A stretch of 64,000 nt of DNA from Bacteroidales bacterium (GTDB lineage Bacteria > Bacteroidota > Bacteroidia > Bacteroidales > GCA-2748055). The notes under the pieces were generated by a model, which did not search any database, was not told the DNA's origin, and saw only the letters and a list, made by a program, of their open reading frames with translations. Position numbers and translations under genes: made by a program. The stretch is taken from NCBI GenBank assembly GCA_021740585.1, contig JAIOZM010000002.1, positions 31,989-95,988 of the forward strand. Reading direction: 5' to 3'. This document shows, piece by piece, positions 62,463-64,000 of this stretch; the stretch's first letter is position 1, and every line of letters starts with the position of its first letter.

Positions 62463-64000
62463 ATGAAAAAATATATAATATTATTGTTCTTTCTTCTTTC
62501 TCAGAGCGTCTATCTGTTCGCTCAGCCTTCTATTGTTGAGATAATTACCACTAACGTTACCTGTAACGGAGGAAGTGACGGAAGCGTTTTTGTGAGAATT
62601 ACAGGAGGTTTGGCGCCATATACATATACTATTTTTAGAGGGGCAACCTTTGTTAGTAATTCTGCTGTTTTGGATACTTTTTACACTTTTAATTCAGTAA
62701 CTGCAAAATCCTGGCATGTAACAGTGGAAGATTCTAATGGTGATGGACTTACGGTATTTAATGGAGGGATTGTTACTCAGCCAAACGTGGCATCTATTTC
62801 AAGTGAAATCATTACGCCTATAACATGCAATGGGTTTGCAGATGGTATTTTACAAATTACAGGAACTGATGGTTCAGGAAATTACAGTTACGAATTGAAT
62901 CCGGGAGCCATTACCAGTGCCGGAGGTATATATTCCCCATTGGGTCCCGGAACCTATACTATTACACTCACCGATGTTACTTGTCTCACCAGTGTTGTTT
63001 CTAACAATTTAATCCTTAGCGATCCAAGCTTATTAAGTTTTATTTCTGAAACGGTTTCTGATGTAAGCTGTAATGGAGGAAGCGATGGTTATGTTCATGT
63101 TACCGCTGCCGGAGGTACTGGTGCATACACATATACCTTAAATCCTGGTGCTGTTGACATAAATTCTACCGGGAATTTTGATGCTTTACCAATTGGCATT
63201 TATTCTGTAGATGTTACCGATGTTAATTCATGTCCTTCAGCCACAAGTAATCTTCTTGAGGTAAAAGAACCTCCTCTTTTGATTTTTTCATCTCAATCTT
63301 CAACAAATATTACTTGTAATGGCGCTGGGGATGGAACCGTAGCCGTAACGGCTGCCGGTGGCACAGGCCCTTATTCATATACTATTAATCCGGGTGGTAT
63401 TACCAATGCCACTGGATTCTTCCCCGGACTTGTTCCCGGAACGTATTCCGTAAGTCTTACCGATAGTGAGTTATGCGGTCCTGTTATCAGCAATAATTTT
63501 ACCATTGTTGAACCGGGTATCATTACCATCACCTCAACCAATTTTACCGATATCCTCTGCAATAACGACAACGACGGAACCATTACAGTTACCGCTACCG
63601 GTGGCAATGCTCCCCTCACTTATACCCTTAATCCGGGTGCCATACAGGTAAAACCTACCGGTGACTTTACAGGAATTGCAGCCGGCACTTATTTTGTGAA
63701 TGTAAGCGATCCTTTGGGTTGTCCCGAAGCTGTTTCAGGAGCCATTATTATCGATAATCCCGATCCTGTAAGCATAACATCTGAAGCAGAAACCGATATC
63801 AGTTGTAATGGCAGCAACGACGGTAGTGTTTCTGTTACGGCCATAGGCGGAACCGGATCCCTGCATTATACTTTGAATCCGGTTGCCACAACGCAAATTG
63901 ACAATGGCGTTTTCAACGGGCTTTCTCCAAATGTATATTCCGTAAGCGTTACCGATGATAATGCTTGTCCTGCAGATGTGAGCTCCAATTTCAATATTAC
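62463..64000 (+). CDS. SprB-repeat adhesin, 5' part only
   Basis: An open frame from ATG 62463 to the right edge (about 512 codons, no stop), so it is missing from the ORF track. It has a signal peptide (YLFAQ) followed by SprB-type repeats, each with the core CNGGSDG-x-V-x-VTAAGGTG, a TYTLNPG strand and an end like GTYSVxVTD. SprB proteins are very long, T9SS-exported, mobile surface adhesins used for gliding, or simple adhesins in non-gliding species. A C-terminal T9SS type B (CHU_C-like) sorting domain is expected beyond the window. The gene is separated from lolC/E by a probable terminator. Confidence 0.9.
   Translation, partial: MKKYIILLFFLLSQSVYLFAQPSIVEIITTNVTCNGGSDGSVFVRITGGLAPYTYTIFRGATFVSNSAVLDTFYTFNSVTAKSWHVTVEDSNGDGLTVFNGGIVTQPNVASISSEIITPITCNGFADGILQITGTDGSGNYSYELNPGAITSAGGIYSPLGPGTYTITLTDVTCLTSVVSNNLILSDPSLLSFISETVSDVSCNGGSDGYVHVTAAGGTGAYTYTLNPGAVDINSTGNFDALPIGIYSVDVTDVNSCPSATSNLLEVKEPPLLIFSSQSSTNITCNGAGDGTVAVTAAGGTGPYSYTINPGGITNATGFFPGLVPGTYSVSLTDSELCGPVISNNFTIVEPGIITITSTNFTDILCNNDNDGTITVTATGGNAPLTYTLNPGAIQVKPTGDFTGIAAGTYFVNVSDPLGCPEAVSGAIIIDNPDPVSITSEAETDISCNGSNDGSVSVTAIGGTGSLHYTLNPVATTQIDNGVFNGLSPNVYSVSVTDDNACPADVSSNFNI
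62562..64000 (+). repeat. six in-frame SprB-type tandem repeats, continuing past the edge
   Basis: The repeat cysteine codon recurs at 62562, 62826, 63069, 63315, 63558 and 63804. The spacings are 264, 243, 246, 243 and 246 bp, that is 88, 81, 82, 81 and 82 codons. DNA identity between units is partial, so this is an old, diverged array rather than a recent duplication. Confidence 0.88.

Noticed and set aside
62562-64000. Regular ~245-bp repeats considered as CRISPR or satellite DNA
   Set aside because: All spacings are multiples of three, the units are coding and diverged, and they show the SprB protein repeat; no short identical repeats with unique spacers.

Overview
The window is a stretch of AT-rich chromosome from a member of the Bacteroidota. 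The evidence is SusC/SusD pairs, a complete type IX secretion core (PorP/SprF-GldKLMN), DUF4270, DUF4834 and DUF5723 proteins, SprB repeats, and many TAnnTTTG-type -7 promoter boxes. A T9SS-exported sulfatase inside a polysaccharide utilisation locus, together with an anaerobic sulfur oxidoreductase operon, suggests a marine or sediment Marinilabiliales/Bacteroidales-type organism. That placement is inference. No rRNA, tRNA, CRISPR array, phage or insertion sequence was seen.

Layout. 1-9.2 kb: part of a polysaccharide utilisation locus (SusC-SusD-second SusC on the minus strand, divergent from a multidomain sulfatase with a T9SS sorting tail). 9.4-10.5 kb: a SPOR-domain protein. 10.6-16.8 kb: nucleotide-sugar genes, in which a WbpE/WbpD/WbpB-like trio plus a UDP-sugar 6-dehydrogenase should make a diacetamido-uronic acid donor, followed by galE and rfbB; glmS is convergent. 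18.7-23.8 kb: DUF4270 lipoprotein, a reduced glycogen-synthase-like protein, panC, panD, a YbhN/LPG-synthase-like membrane protein and rfaE2. 23.8-31.7 kb: radA, a small unknown protein, PBP1A, topA and a degenerate arginase-fold protein. 32-37.9 kb: porP/sprF, gldK, gldL, gldM and gldN, closed by a strong terminator. 37.9-41.3 kb: manC, an MlaE/MlaF lipid ABC pair and a THEP1-like NTPase. 41.5-49 kb: mobA, a polytopic membrane protein, then a polysulfide/thiosulfate reductase-type operon (molybdopterin subunit, FeS subunit, NrfD), two half-size YeeE/YedE transporters and a rhodanese-fold protein that lacks its catalytic cysteine. 49-57.7 kb: DUF4834, three large envelope proteins and a TonB receptor. 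57.7-62.3 kb: ung, a probable sigma-54-driven small RNA, trpS, rbfA, a methyltransferase and a LolC/E-type permease. 62.46 kb to the end: the start of a SprB-repeat adhesin.

How the parts connect. The T9SS core genes, two likely T9SS clients (sulfatase and SprB-repeat protein) and the sugar pathway that in Porphyromonas supplies the A-LPS anchor for T9SS cargo all lie within one 64 kb window. The mobA gene and its neighbours plausibly serve the molybdopterin enzyme that follows them.

The most interesting candidates for undescribed biology are the sigma-54 promoter with a roughly 70-nt RNA between ung and trpS; the Ser-substituted, GGC-tailed rhodanese beside split YeeE transporters; the pseudo-arginase between topA and the T9SS genes; and a perfect operator-like palindrome in front of the sulfur operon.
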